A stretch of DNA of 64,000 nucleotides from Mariannaea sp. PMI_226 (lineage: Eukaryota; Ascomycota; Sordariomycetes; Hypocreales; Nectriaceae): contig JANFOG010000011.1 of the NCBI GenBank assembly GCA_024336345.1, positions 806,001-870,000 on the forward strand. Direction: 5' to 3'. Shown piece after piece: positions 1 through 9,961 of this stretch (position 1 is its first letter; the number at the start of each line of letters is the position of its first letter). The translations under genes and the position numbers were made by a program. Under the pieces are notes generated by a model, which was not told the origin of the DNA, ran no database searches, and saw nothing but the letters and a program-made list of their open reading frames with translations.

Positions 1-801
1 CCCGTCATGCCCCTCCGACTATTCCCGAATCGCACATCTGGCATCGTCTATGTTAATACGTTTCTCAATTCCCTGCTCATCATGTGGTGCTATTACTTCC
101 TGCCGCTCTACTTTCAGGGAGTCTTACTGTCGACGCCGCCGAGATCAGGAGTTCAGCTACTTCCAGTCGCGCTAATCGCTGTCCCAGGTGCAGCAATGTC
201 GGCGATCCTGCTTTCAAAATTTGGCAAATTCAAGATACTGCATCTCATCGGCTTCTTTCTGCTCAGTGCGGGAGGTGGACTTCTCGCGATTCTCAAGGAA
301 GATAGCTCTGAAGCGGCCTGGGTTCTGATTCAATTTGTCCCTGCTATGGGATCTGGATTCTTGCTTAACACCCTGCTCCCGGCCTTCCAAGCCTCCACAG
401 ATGAGAAAGACCAGGCTGCGGCAACCTCGACTTGGTCGTTTATGCGCACCTTCGGGTTCACCTGGGGTGTGGCCATTGCAGGAACCGTCTTTAATGCTTA
501 CGTGAAGAACTATGCACACATGATCGACAGTGAAGCTGTACGCCAACATCTATCCACAGGCGATGCCTACGCGAGTGCGACACGAGAATTTGTTCTCCAG
601 TTCGAGGAGCCACTGCGAGGCCAGATCCGCCACGTCTTCATGCTAGCCTTGCGCAAGGTATACGTCATCTCTCTAGCCTTTGGCGGGCTCGCCTTTGTTC
701 TTTCCATCTTCGAAAAAGAGATTCCGTTACGAAAGGAGCTGGATACACAATATGGCATGGAAGAAGCAAAGAAGCAGAAAGACGAGGAGCGACAAGGTTG
801 A
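1..801 (+). CDS. MFS drug/H+ antiporter-type transporter, C-terminal half (5' end outside window)
   Basis: The frame is open from the first bases of the window and the first ATG (position 7) is internal in character, so this is the 3' part of a longer gene. The visible ~266 residues contain about six hydrophobic segments: residues ~12-38, 48-70, 77-96, 105-126, 140-165 and ~215-235 counted from the position-7 Met. This is what the C-terminal six helices of a 14- or 12-TM major facilitator would give, followed by a charged cytosolic tail rich in Lys/Glu. The PLRLF-NRT opening and a loop with DQAAATSTWSFMRTFG resemble fungal DHA2-type multidrug or toxin efflux pumps. Function is inferred as proton-driven export of small molecules at the plasma membrane; the substrate cannot be told. 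The neighbouring Zn2Cys6 regulator on the same strand 281 bp downstream makes a cluster or co-regulated pair plausible. Confidence 0.85.
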   Translation, partial: PVMPLRLFPNRTSGIVYVNTFLNSLLIMWCYYFLPLYFQGVLLSTPPRSGVQLLPVALIAVPGAAMSAILLSKFGKFKILHLIGFFLLSAGGGLLAILKEDSSEAAWVLIQFVPAMGSGFLLNTLLPAFQASTDEKDQAAATSTWSFMRTFGFTWGVAIAGTVFNAYVKNYAHMIDSEAVRQHLSTGDAYASATREFVLQFEEPLRGQIRHVFMLALRKVYVISLAFGGLAFVLSIFEKEIPLRKELDTQYGMEEAKKQKDEERQG

Positions 802-1082
802 GTCGGAGATAATTAGCCCATCTCTTTCTTTCATCTATTTTGTTTTCGTATAGATCCTCCACATAGAATTTAGCTGTAACATAGGTTAGACTGTACAAGT
901 TAGAATATACTCAACTCCATCGAATCGCTTACACCCCCAGAGCCTCCACAGTGGCGCACCCGGTTCCGCAGCTCCGCGTCAAGAAGCCTCCGATCCGGTC
1001 CACAAAAAGCCTCCGAACGGGAACCCCCCAGTTCTCCGGGCCCACAGCCCGTTTCTGAACCCATGCGCCTTCACCTGGACCC

Positions 1083-2480
1083 ATGGCCAATAACTCAACC
1101 GCTTCTCCTTTATCCGGGGGCCTTCTCCCTCCTCTCTCACCTCCTCTGCTGATAACCATGCACGAACAAACGCAGAAAATGCTTCCACCTCCGCCCTCGG
1201 TCCCCCATCCAAACCAGGTCAGAGCCGCCTGCGAGCGCTGCCGCCACCAAAAGCTCCGTTGCACGCGCCCCGCTACGGATTCCGCTTCGGCTTCGTGCGC
1301 GCGGTGCGTCCGGCTCGGGTTGAACTGCCAAGCCCAGGCCGGTCCGCAGCGCCGCATCGGCCGCCCACCAAAGAAGAGCCTCGTGCTAAGGAAGAAACCC
1401 TCCGATGTTGCAGCTGCAGGAGTTCCAGAGACACCACCTCCACCGCCGCCGCCGCCAGGAGAGCCTGTAGGAAACAACTCATCATTAGCGCGGGCCGCTG
1501 GCGATACCGACTTCCAGTTCCTTGATTATCTTCTTGATGACACCGCTACTGTACCGTTGGAGTGGTACACATCCGCAAACTCGCTCCCTAGTTTCTCAGC
1601 AAGTTTAGGAAGCTTCAACCTTCCGATGGAGTGCTGGCCTGGGGTCAAACAACTTGAAAATTTTGTAGAAGAACGTGAACAGCAGACAGTGCTCACACCA
1701 TCCAATCGTCACTTCGAGGGCTTATCACGCTTAAATTTTGATATTCGCAAAGGCTGGGACAGCTTAAACCGCCTTCCAACACTGCCAACATTTAAGGAGT
1801 TCATCTGCGACATGGACGGATACAAGAACATGCAGGTGCTCATAACGAACTTTCAGGAGTTTCTCTCCCTCATCAAAGCTCTCCATCGACAAATAGGTAC
1901 GCGTGGGAAGTCTAAACAGAACCGGACCGCGTGCTGGGAAAGCCTCGCCGCTACAGTGAACCCCTATTACTCGTCTAGCTCAGCTTCACCTTCTTCAGAT
2001 GACACTTCACCACAAGAAGCGCCTCGGCCATCAGCGACGCATGACTCTCCAACAATGTTTCTGGTAATATCTTGTTACGTTCAGCTCATCCGCCACATGG
2101 AATCAGTCCTCAAAATTGTCTACGACTCTATCAACAGCCCGACAGCAGAGTCGATCAGCCCGGCCCCCATGGCGTACGCTGACGTGCCAATCATAGAAGC
2201 GTCATCACAGTGCATTCTCTTCTTCGAACTATTACACCATGTAATTGGACAAACGAATCTTGTTCTAGGCCTTCCAAGCCCTTGGAGCGGACGTAGCGCC
2301 TGGACCGGATTATTACACCAAGAGCGATACCGGGCCATGATAAATGAAGAGCTGGGTGATGTACAAGGGCTGTGGACCACCCGCCCAATTCGATTGCTCG
2401 AGCTGATGAAAGTATCGAAAGAAATGTTTATTGAGTTCTCCATGATGGGCGGTGATGCCGATAGTCCACTCATACACTAA
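1083..2480 (+). CDS. Zn(II)2Cys6 transcription factor
   Basis: Single-exon 465-residue protein. Residues 50-82 hold a textbook binuclear zinc cluster: Cys50, 53, 60, 72, 75 and 82 (CX2CX6CX11CX2CX6C) with the usual basic RHQKLR stretch, followed by an RIGRPPKK basic linker typical of DNA binding. A run of eight prolines lies near residue 115, then a helical C-terminal region with Cys- and Leu-rich segments reminiscent of AflR-like regulators. The role is a nuclear sequence-specific regulator, probably binding CGG-type half sites. ATG1083 is chosen as the first in-frame ATG; ATG1161 is possible and would keep the zinc cluster. Position next to an efflux-type transporter suggests a pathway-specific regulator, but no biosynthetic enzyme is visible in the window. 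The pathway it controls is unknown. Confidence 0.9.
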   Translation: MANNSTASPLSGGLLPPLSPPLLITMHEQTQKMLPPPPSVPHPNQVRAACERCRHQKLRCTRPATDSASASCARCVRLGLNCQAQAGPQRRIGRPPKKSLVLRKKPSDVAAAGVPETPPPPPPPPGEPVGNNSSLARAAGDTDFQFLDYLLDDTATVPLEWYTSANSLPSFSASLGSFNLPMECWPGVKQLENFVEEREQQTVLTPSNRHFEGLSRLNFDIRKGWDSLNRLPTLPTFKEFICDMDGYKNMQVLITNFQEFLSLIKALHRQIGTRGKSKQNRTACWESLAATVNPYYSSSSASPSSDDTSPQEAPRPSATHDSPTMFLVISCYVQLIRHMESVLKIVYDSINSPTAESISPAPMAYADVPIIEASSQCILFFELLHHVIGQTNLVLGLPSPWSGRSAWTGLLHQERYRAMINEELGDVQGLWTTRPIRLLELMKVSKEMFIEFSMMGGDADSPLIH

Positions 2481-2876
2481 AAAAATGACCGAGATGATGT
2501 GAGCTTCCATTCAGTCTACTCTAAATAGAAGACGAAGGTTATAAAAAGAAAGGGTACCTAGGAGAATAGAAACAGTCTGGTTAATAGGGAAGAGGGAGAG
2601 AGCCAAGACTAAATAGAACCCTCACAAACAAACGCCACGCCCAGACAAACTTACGGGCGTTAAAAACGAGTCAACTCTACTCTACAGCATTCTAAAAAGA
2701 ATTGAAAGAGAATGATAATACCGTTCCGTCACTCACTTAACCAATGCCCGCCCTAGGGAGAAAAAACACAATAATGAAGTCATGGTCGTTCCGTCGTAAT
2801 AATGTAAAAGGATCAAGTGATGCTGTACCCAAACCGAAAACTCCCAAGCAGAAAAATCCAAGAAATCAAACTTCCC
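2481..2876. other. Convergent 3' intergenic region
   Basis: Space between the ends of the transcription factor and the convergent 2EXR gene. It is A/G-rich with several AATAAA-like A-rich stretches suitable for 3' ends on either strand. I see no gene. Confidence 0.5.
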
Positions 2877-4280
2877 TCACTTGCGAGGAACCGTGAAAGT
2901 AAACTCATAGTCATTCTTACCCTCAACTCCAAATACAAAGGGAATAGAGCCCTTCAAATCAAGTGTAATTCGGTTATCAGCGGGCACAGAGCTCAGTTTA
3001 GGAGAGCGCCGACTCCTCCTAGTGGTGTGCTCCTCGCAAAAGGCTCTCTTGTTCTGGCCCTTCTTCACCGGCGTAGTCTGTGCCCTTTTTACTTCCAAAC
3101 TTCGCCCAACTGACCATTCACAAGCCAATACCCTGAATTTGACTTGCTCTGGGTTCTTGTGGGTGGCCAGGGTGCTTGCTTTCGCGTATCGAACGAATCG
3201 ATCCTGGAGCCAGGACATGGTGTGGTAGACCTTGGATGTAACCGTCCAATCTTGTTCATTTACCTCATAATAGGTTCTATTACCGCCCTCGAATTTGCCG
3301 TGACGTTGTGTATCTGAAAGGACATTAGTTCTGTGTGCATCAGATGTAGAGGAATGGCTCCACCGACCCGTCACACCCTTCGGAGGCGGAGATCCTGCTT
3401 GAGATAGAGCCTCCTCCTCAGTTTTGCGGAGGATAAAGTAGTCGACAAAGTAGAACTGCTCCAGGTTGGGCAAATACTGCGCCATAAACTGGTAAAGGTG
3501 GTTTGGATAGGCGATTCTATCGGCTTGTTGATGAATCTGCCCACACACGGAGCAGCGAGTTGGCGAATGCTTCTCATACCAAGTATGGCAGTACCGAAAA
3601 GCGACCTTGCGAATTTTCTCCAACCCCGGACATACGAGTTTCTTGGAGAAACGACATCCAGATTCGAAAATATCATGAGGGACGTACTCCAGATACACAA
3701 CATCAGCGGAGATGTCCAGACTGATCATGCGGCCACCAACCAATGTCAGAGTGGATGGGCGGGACATTAAACGTTTGACAACAGCAGCCGACTCATTACA
3801 AGTAACGGACAACCTCGCGAGCTCCTGGTTCAGTGTGGTATAGTACGAGATGTCGGCTCGTGGAGTCGGAAAGAGGGGTACCAGATCGGCCATTTGAGTG
3901 AGAGTCGGACGGGACTCGGTCTTGGCCTCGAGAAGAATGGGATCCTGTTCCTTTTCGTCCTCATCGGAAGAGGAAACATGGCTTGGAGCTCTCGACGTTC
4001 CCGGTGTCCACCATTTGCCGGCCTGGGACTGGTCCTCCCATTGGACTTTGAGGAACTGCATGCCTGGAGTTGACAGACTCAAACCCCATATCTGATGGCG
4101 TATCTCAGCCGGTAAGCGAGCAAATGGTGCGAAGTCGCGGCAGCCAGTCGGAATATCGAATTTGATAGCTGCTGGAATGGTAGCAGGGGTTAAACGAGTG
4201 GACAGTTCCCTGGAAGAAGGATCCTGGAGACAGGTCATGGCATCAGAGCGGTCACCCGCGACGGACTCGACGGAAGCCAT
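2877..4280 (-). CDS. 2EXR domain-containing protein
   Basis: Single-exon, 467 residues. The N-terminal part (~residues 48-82) reads F-APFARLPAEIRHQIWGLSL, the F..F..LP.E.R..IW signature of the fungal 2EXR family, an F-box-like region of unknown biochemical role that is strongly expanded in filamentous ascomycetes. Later regions include a CSVCGQ CxxC pair near the middle (possible metal site, unproven) and an aromatic FYFVDYFIL segment. The C-terminal tail is basic with RRSRRSPK, then ends in a beta-rich stretch. No signal peptide or membrane segment is visible. The gene is convergent with the Zn2Cys6 regulator and unlikely to be co-transcribed. Family assignment is fairly sure; the biological role of this copy is unknown. 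Confidence 0.8.
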   Translation of the reverse strand: MASVESVAGDRSDAMTCLQDPSSRELSTRLTPATIPAAIKFDIPTGCRDFAPFARLPAEIRHQIWGLSLSTPGMQFLKVQWEDQSQAGKWWTPGTSRAPSHVSSSDEDEKEQDPILLEAKTESRPTLTQMADLVPLFPTPRADISYYTTLNQELARLSVTCNESAAVVKRLMSRPSTLTLVGGRMISLDISADVVYLEYVPHDIFESGCRFSKKLVCPGLEKIRKVAFRYCHTWYEKHSPTRCSVCGQIHQQADRIAYPNHLYQFMAQYLPNLEQFYFVDYFILRKTEEEALSQAGSPPPKGVTGRWSHSSTSDAHRTNVLSDTQRHGKFEGGNRTYYEVNEQDWTVTSKVYHTMSWLQDRFVRYAKASTLATHKNPEQVKFRVLACEWSVGRSLEVKRAQTTPVKKGQNKRAFCEEHTTRRSRRSPKLSSVPADNRITLDLKGSIPFVFGVEGKNDYEFTFTVPRK

Positions 4281-4585
4281 GGCCAGAGGCAGAAGCGTGA
4301 GACGTGAGCTTTGAGACGTCAGACCAGTGTCCCGAAGCCAAGAGCGGGCTGAGGAGAAGCTTGGAAAGGACTTCTTACTGGTGTTGACAAGGCGAAAAGA
4401 GTGACTGGAGTGAAAAGGATACAGACTTTTTGGGTGATGTTGTTTCTTTTAAAATGGACCTGGCGGTTGAGTGAATCAGGCAGGCAGCTGTGGATGGGGT
4501 CGGCACTGATGCAGCATGCAGCATGCAGGCAGGATCCACGGTGTGCTGGTCACCACGGATAACCAAGCTCTCTCAGCACAGTAGG

Positions 4586-4636
4586 TAGGTACCTTACTAC
4601 GAGATAAGCAAGGTAACCTGACAGGTAAGGTACCTA
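4586..4636. repeat. 12-bp inverted repeat, TAGGTACCTTAC / GTAAGGTACCTA
   Basis: Perfect 12-bp arms at 4586-4597 and 4625-4636, 27 bp apart, about 310-360 bp upstream of the 2EXR start. Each arm contains the palindrome AGGTACCT. The same kind of GGTACC-centred motif recurs in other intergenic parts of the window, so it may be a genome-wide motif, not a local operator. Confidence 0.7.
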
Positions 4637-7600
4637 ACCCGAGTGACAATAGCATTGTGGTAAAAACACACTTCATTGCGGGATGCGGACGGTACTTCGC
4701 AGTACCCCTCCAAGCTTGTGTGGCAGTTCACACAGGAACTGGGTCATGTGCGAGACAGCAAGCGCCCACTGTTCCATAACGGCAGAACAACTGGCCCATG
4801 ACAACCGCTAATTTACGCCACAGGCTGCAGGAGTGGAGGCTGGGGAGTGAAACGCCTGCGGCTACAAGGCTTTTTTTAGCGGTGACTGATGAGTCTGTCT
4901 GGGGTTGCTGTCAGTGCGAAATTAGCTATGAGCAATTGACCTAGCTGCTGCCTGTTGGTGCCAGCGAACAGGTGAATTCCGCCGCCCAGCACAACCTAAG
5001 CTACAGCTACCATAGACACCTTACCCACCTTGGGGGGAAACCTGGACAAACTGCGCTATGATCAGTATGCCTGGAGCACCATGCGAATTAACTAGCAGCC
5101 GCAACAAGGCAGCTCCAGGTTTTGATATTTGGGAGACCCGGTCTGACATTCATATCCCTCCTCCCATCTCTTCTTCTCAGCCCAGTCTCTAGATTGCGTC
5201 GCTCAGCTGTTCAACACCCCATGTCGGTTTCGATCGATCTTTCGGATTGGGTTGTGCAATGTGAGATAAGGATCAGACCGACAATCATAATTGCTAATAC
5301 TCAGGACTGGCTCTTTTCAGTTCCGCACGTCAAAGTAAGATAAAACACTATTCTCTCTCTGTCAAATTATTTTCTATATCACCATCAGTTTGCGATACAA
5401 TTACTACATAGCCAACCCCATATCCAAACTCTCACCAGCCCCCCCAGTGCTTAATCGACAACTTCGCTCAATCCATCAGACGCGGGTCTACAGCTGCAAG
5501 ACTTTGTGGAGTATTCTGGGAATCTGCTTCTTATATTCATTGCATTCTCACTTAGAAGCCATGAGAGCGCATGTGTCCTGTTATCCTCAACAGGGTAGAC
5601 TCCTGGTTCATGCTCTCACATCTACTCAGAGAACCGCAATGCGTCTCGAAAGAAGGACTTCAGCACAAAATAAATATTTGTGCCTACTTTGGTGTACAGT
5701 TTACTTCCAAACATTCACAGATCAGGTTCAATCAGGTCCTACCGGTACACGTGATGTTACTTTTCATCTCCAACATTTCCACCAGCAAGGACATTCAGAA
5801 GACCTCCCCGATGGTGTGTTTCTGGGTCGAGCGTAAGCTGCGTCATTGCTTCCATCTCACCAATTGATGAATTTTTTATCATGAAATGCCTCGACCACGA
5901 GGCATTCAGGTAGGATCTCCCACAACCTGAAACCTCCAGTTGCGGACGTAAGCACACTTTGCTTACAAATGGAAAACAGATGCAAAACACCAGACTCAAT
6001 TAATAGATAAGGTCGTAATAAACCATATTTCTATTTCAAAAAGATGAGAACTAAGAATGGATTGTTCATGAAGTAACAGTGCGATAAAGCGTCAAGCGTA
6101 GTCCTATCCAACAGGCATCGCCACGGTTGCCCTACAGGCAGCACTCTGCTACTTTCCCGAAATTGTCGCCAATTATCTCCAACGTCATTGGGATAGACTA
6201 GCTGTTCCGAAACCTACCTGTTTCAAAGAATAATATAATCCCATGAACAATTGAGTCGTGAAAAGGTAGATTTGCAGTCTTGGTGATTCTGATCTGTTGG
6301 GGTAGCAACCGATTGGAAAAATTGCGAGTGTGTTTGGCGGAACAAATGCTCCGCTCATGCGATTCTTGGGGAAGGGAAAGATGAACACCCAATATGGTAA
6401 CGTACCTTGCCTATTTATTCAATTGAGGGTCTAATAAGAGTGAGGCGCGAACAAGAAAAAAAAAAGGTAGAGGGGCCACTTGAGTGGTGGGAGCCTCGAG
6501 GGTAGGCCCGAAGCGTGGCGGAGATCAAGCCACACGCACGTGTGTGGTCAACATCAAACAGGTATATGAAGAGACGGGTAGAGGCCGGCGGAAGCCCACC
6601 ACGAAAGGTTGGGTACAGAAATTTAATTATTTCTACGTGTGGTCTGGTAGATTTTAGATTGCATTCCGTAGGCATTTGACATCAGTGCATGGCGTGCCCC
6701 GGTTCACTTGCATCTAACATATCAGTAAAACACCTAGTGAAAACTTGACTTGCAAATCCACTGGGGGTGAGTCGCGGTTCACGATTCCTAAATCTGAAGA
6801 CGAAGGGGGCAAAGAATCCCGAAAGGAAACCCACGGCTCTGATTACACAACAAGAGGGGGAAAAGTCGAGCAATACGAACAAGACAGGCAACCAGACTGG
6901 TCGCGGCCCAGAGGGGGTGGTACAAGCTAGCTCCCGGGGGGGCAAAGCTCTTGATGATACCATCGTCATTTGAGAATGAAACCCCCCGACTTTAAAGCAA
7001 TGGCGTTGATGGCAATGACGATCATCAAACCATATTGACGTAGCGCAGTCCACGTGGCGCGATAGCCTGGTCTCCTGCTAACCCTGGGGGAGCACAAAAC
7101 CCGGGGGGAGGGTTAAAGGAGACGAGAGATAACAACATCCGTCCATAAAGAAAAGATTGGAGTCGCAGTGCTGGCTTGGCACGGCTAAAAAAAATAAAAA
7201 ATAAAACATTAGGGTGCTTTGGTCCACTTCTCGAAGGGGAAAAACGACGTCAGCAGCGTCAAAGGACGTCATGGGGCGTAATGAGAATGGTGCTGGGTAA
7301 TTGGGAAGATGGAAAGAGAAGACAGAGACGGTAGACAGAAAGAAGGGAAAGCAAAGGAAAGAAAGGGGTCGATTAGAGAGAAATATCATCAGACCAGGCC
7401 AAGACCAGCTTTCGTCCTTACTTTTCCTTTTTTTTTTTCTTGTCATGTTGGCATTTGAGGTTGTATCATGTCAATCAAATGCACCCTTGGTTCTTCTGGA
7501 ACTCGCTGGGTGGGTAAGTTAACTTGTTCGGGGGAGTGAATGCCAGGACCCGACTTTTAGCAGGAGGCGGCCTACCTTGTCAATAGCTCTCCAAGCTTCC

Positions 7601-8747
7601 CAGGATTCTTTCTCAATGTGTGTTTCCCAAAGATTGGGGAGAGGCACAGGTGGAGCTCTAGGACCCTTATGACGTCAAAGTACGGCCAAAAAAAAAGGCC
7701 TGCCTCCCCCCTCTCTCTCTCTAAAAAAAAAAGGAGCCCATGGATGTTTGTCCTTTTTCGTTACTCCTTTTCGTGCTAGCTATAGTTCGTGTTCTATTCT
7801 TCGTCATAGCTGTCCAGAAATAAAAATGAGTTATGATAGATTGGCCCTATGAGGATTCGGTTTGTGTTCCCTTATCTTCTGGGCGTTGATTCTATTCCAT
7901 CAGCAATCTGGCGCTTACTGTCCTCAACAGGCTCCTCGTCCTCTCCCATCCCCCATTTCGTTACCCCGTAGACTACCCCGCAGACGAACCAACCCCAGGT
8001 GCCGTTCTGGCAGTTAAGGGATTTACGGTTGGTATGGTATGGCACCTAGGTCCACTGGTATTTCCCCATGAGCCTATTGTTCGTTTTCTCCAAATATGTA
8101 CGTACACATGTGCTCGCGGATTGCTCTTCTCTTCTTTCCTCTTTCCTCATTTCTCATTCCTTAAACCCCTCGGGATAGGTAGATATTGGTAGAAAGACGA
8201 AATAAATAGCTCAATTTGAAAACGGTTGCCCTCTCTCGTCGAATGAGCTCAGATCGACATCGCCACCCGTAGGCTCAACGGTTCTGCCTCGCGGCAACTG
8301 GTCCCCCTCACCACACCCTAGCCTGAGACGCCTTGCAGGGAGGGGGCGGCAAGGCGTCTAAGAGCAGAAAAAAGTAGACCGCGGTGAGATCGTGGCATCT
8401 CTTTATGGGGGCCAGGTAGCGCTTCGGAAGAAATCAAACAACGCCGGATATTTACCGTGGCCCCCTCCAAATGGCGGGAAACGGATTGCATATGCCACTC
8501 CCAGGGTTCCAGCAGGGGGGGGGGCTTTGCACGCCAGAGACACACAGTCCAGCCCAGAGGTCTAGGTCTCGGGTGGCCAAGGCCCACTCCAGTGTCGTCA
8601 TGTCGACATGATGAAGAGTGCCAAAAAGAGTCTGTGGTTCAAGATTCTATAGTCCTTGAACGGATCTGGTCTGGTGTTATCATTGAGGCAGCAGAGGGTT
8701 ACCATTTTTACCTTGTCATCATCAGGCATAGCCAAGGCCTTCGACGG

Positions 8748-8790
8748 CTTTCCTCTTCCTCCCTCTCTCCCTCCCTCTCTCTCTCTTCCC
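8748..8790 (+). repeat. Polypyrimidine (CT-rich) tract
   Basis: A nearly pure C/T run of about 43 bases. Such tracts are common just upstream of transcription starts of well-expressed filamentous-fungal genes. It precedes the repeat array at 8838-9044 and a further C/T-rich stretch at ~9190-9480, and may mark a start region for the tentative gene at 9962. Confidence 0.55.
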
Positions 8791-8837
8791 ATATAGCCCA
8801 GCAAAGGCAGTAGGGGAGCAGTCTAGCAGCAGCAGTT

Positions 8838-9044
8838 GAACGTGTAAGTCGTTGTTTGCATCGTCATCAGCCATTTCCTGTGGGTCAGGGTACGAGTCCG
8901 TGTTGCACCGTTAGTGGCCATTGTTATACCGGTCGACTTACACGTTCCGTTTTGCGCCATCAGCTGTCGTTGTCCGCTGGTCAACCTAACAAGTCCGTTT
9001 TGTACCACCATCGGTCTTCTCCCGCACCGTCGACCTAGGTCGAC
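8838..9044. repeat. Degenerate ~49-bp tandem array with inverted repeat and 16-bp palindrome
   Basis: Four diverged units start near 8847, 8895, 8944 and 8992 (period 48-49 bp). Each has a core like AGTCCGTTTTGCACC and ends with a GGTCgACcTA-like block. Superimposed is a perfect 14-bp inverted repeat, GAACGTGTAAGTCG at 8838-8851 and its complement at 8934-8947. The array ends in a perfect 16-bp palindrome GTCGACCTAGGTCGAC at 9029-9044. No protein frame explains the conservation between units. Confidence 0.65.
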
Positions 9045-9961
9045 AGGAACCTCTCACGTCCAACCGGATAGCTTCCCTGCCGCATCAAATCCTTGGCCAT
9101 GACCTTCTTCCTATCTTACACGCCATAGCACTCCCCAAGGACATATATTACGGTATTATCAACCAATAATGCCAACGTAACGCCTTTCGTCAGCCTTTAC
9201 CCTTTCCCTTCCTTTTTTTTCTCTCCTCACCGTTGTTTTCCCACCGTTGCTTAACCTCACACCCTTTTGATGGGCTTCTCCACACCTCTACGTCTTACCC
9301 ACACGCTCTCTCTGTCTGTCTCCCTCTTCCTTGCTGTCTCCTCTTGCCTTCTGAACCTCCCCCCCCCCTCTCCCCAGGTCCCCATCTTGCCCCCCCGCCG
9401 GTCTTTTTAAAAACTTGCTTGTGTCCGTCCTCTCTTTTCTTTCTTTCTGCTTGTTTTTGTCTGTATCTTGGGCAACAATCAACAGACGATCAGATTTAAT
9501 TTTCTGCAGCTATTTCCTCTTCGGTCTCCTCGCTCCCCTCGGGTTGGCTGTTTGCTCCCCATCCCATCTTTAAGCCCCAGAGGTGGTGTTGAGGTGAGAT
9601 CCATCCAGTCGGGTTCAGCAAGAGTGCTGTAATTCCCGGAGTCCTGGTTCCAGGTAATAAAAAAAACATATCTACTGCAGACACTGGGCTCAGACCCCAT
9701 CCCTTCCCTTCCCGCCCGCCATGTAGGGGGATTTTCTTCGGCGCTAACAGCCCTGTGAGATTCAGATTAGCGACGGGCCTTGCTTCCAGCGGGTTTATCC
9801 ACTGCTTCGTGCTTCGTCCAGCTTGTTCCCGGTCCTTTTTCTCGCGGGGTGTTTCCATCTGCCGCCAAGAAGCTGGTTCGCTCGCCTGTCAGCTGCTTTT
9901 TCAGGCTGTTCACGCCCATCTCCCCCCCAATACTCCAGCATCTTACAGGTCCTGCGGTCCC
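9045..9961. other. Pyrimidine-rich leader/promoter-like stretch
   Basis: Strongly C/T-rich between about 9190 and 9480, as in fungal promoters and 5' leaders. Open frames here reflect this composition on both strands. It would be the upstream or untranslated leader region of the tentative gene at 9962. Confidence 0.4.

Larger units (their letters stand above)
4281..8837. other. Long gene-poor region upstream of the 2EXR gene
   Basis: About 4.5 kb in which I find no ORF with coding character; the open frames are short, overlap on both strands and carry no recognisable domain. It contains the 2EXR promoter, a 12-bp inverted repeat at 4586-4636, homopurine and homopyrimidine runs, and a dense C/T tract at 8748-8790. 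Long untranslated leaders or a non-coding RNA are possible but cannot be shown from sequence. Confidence 0.5.
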
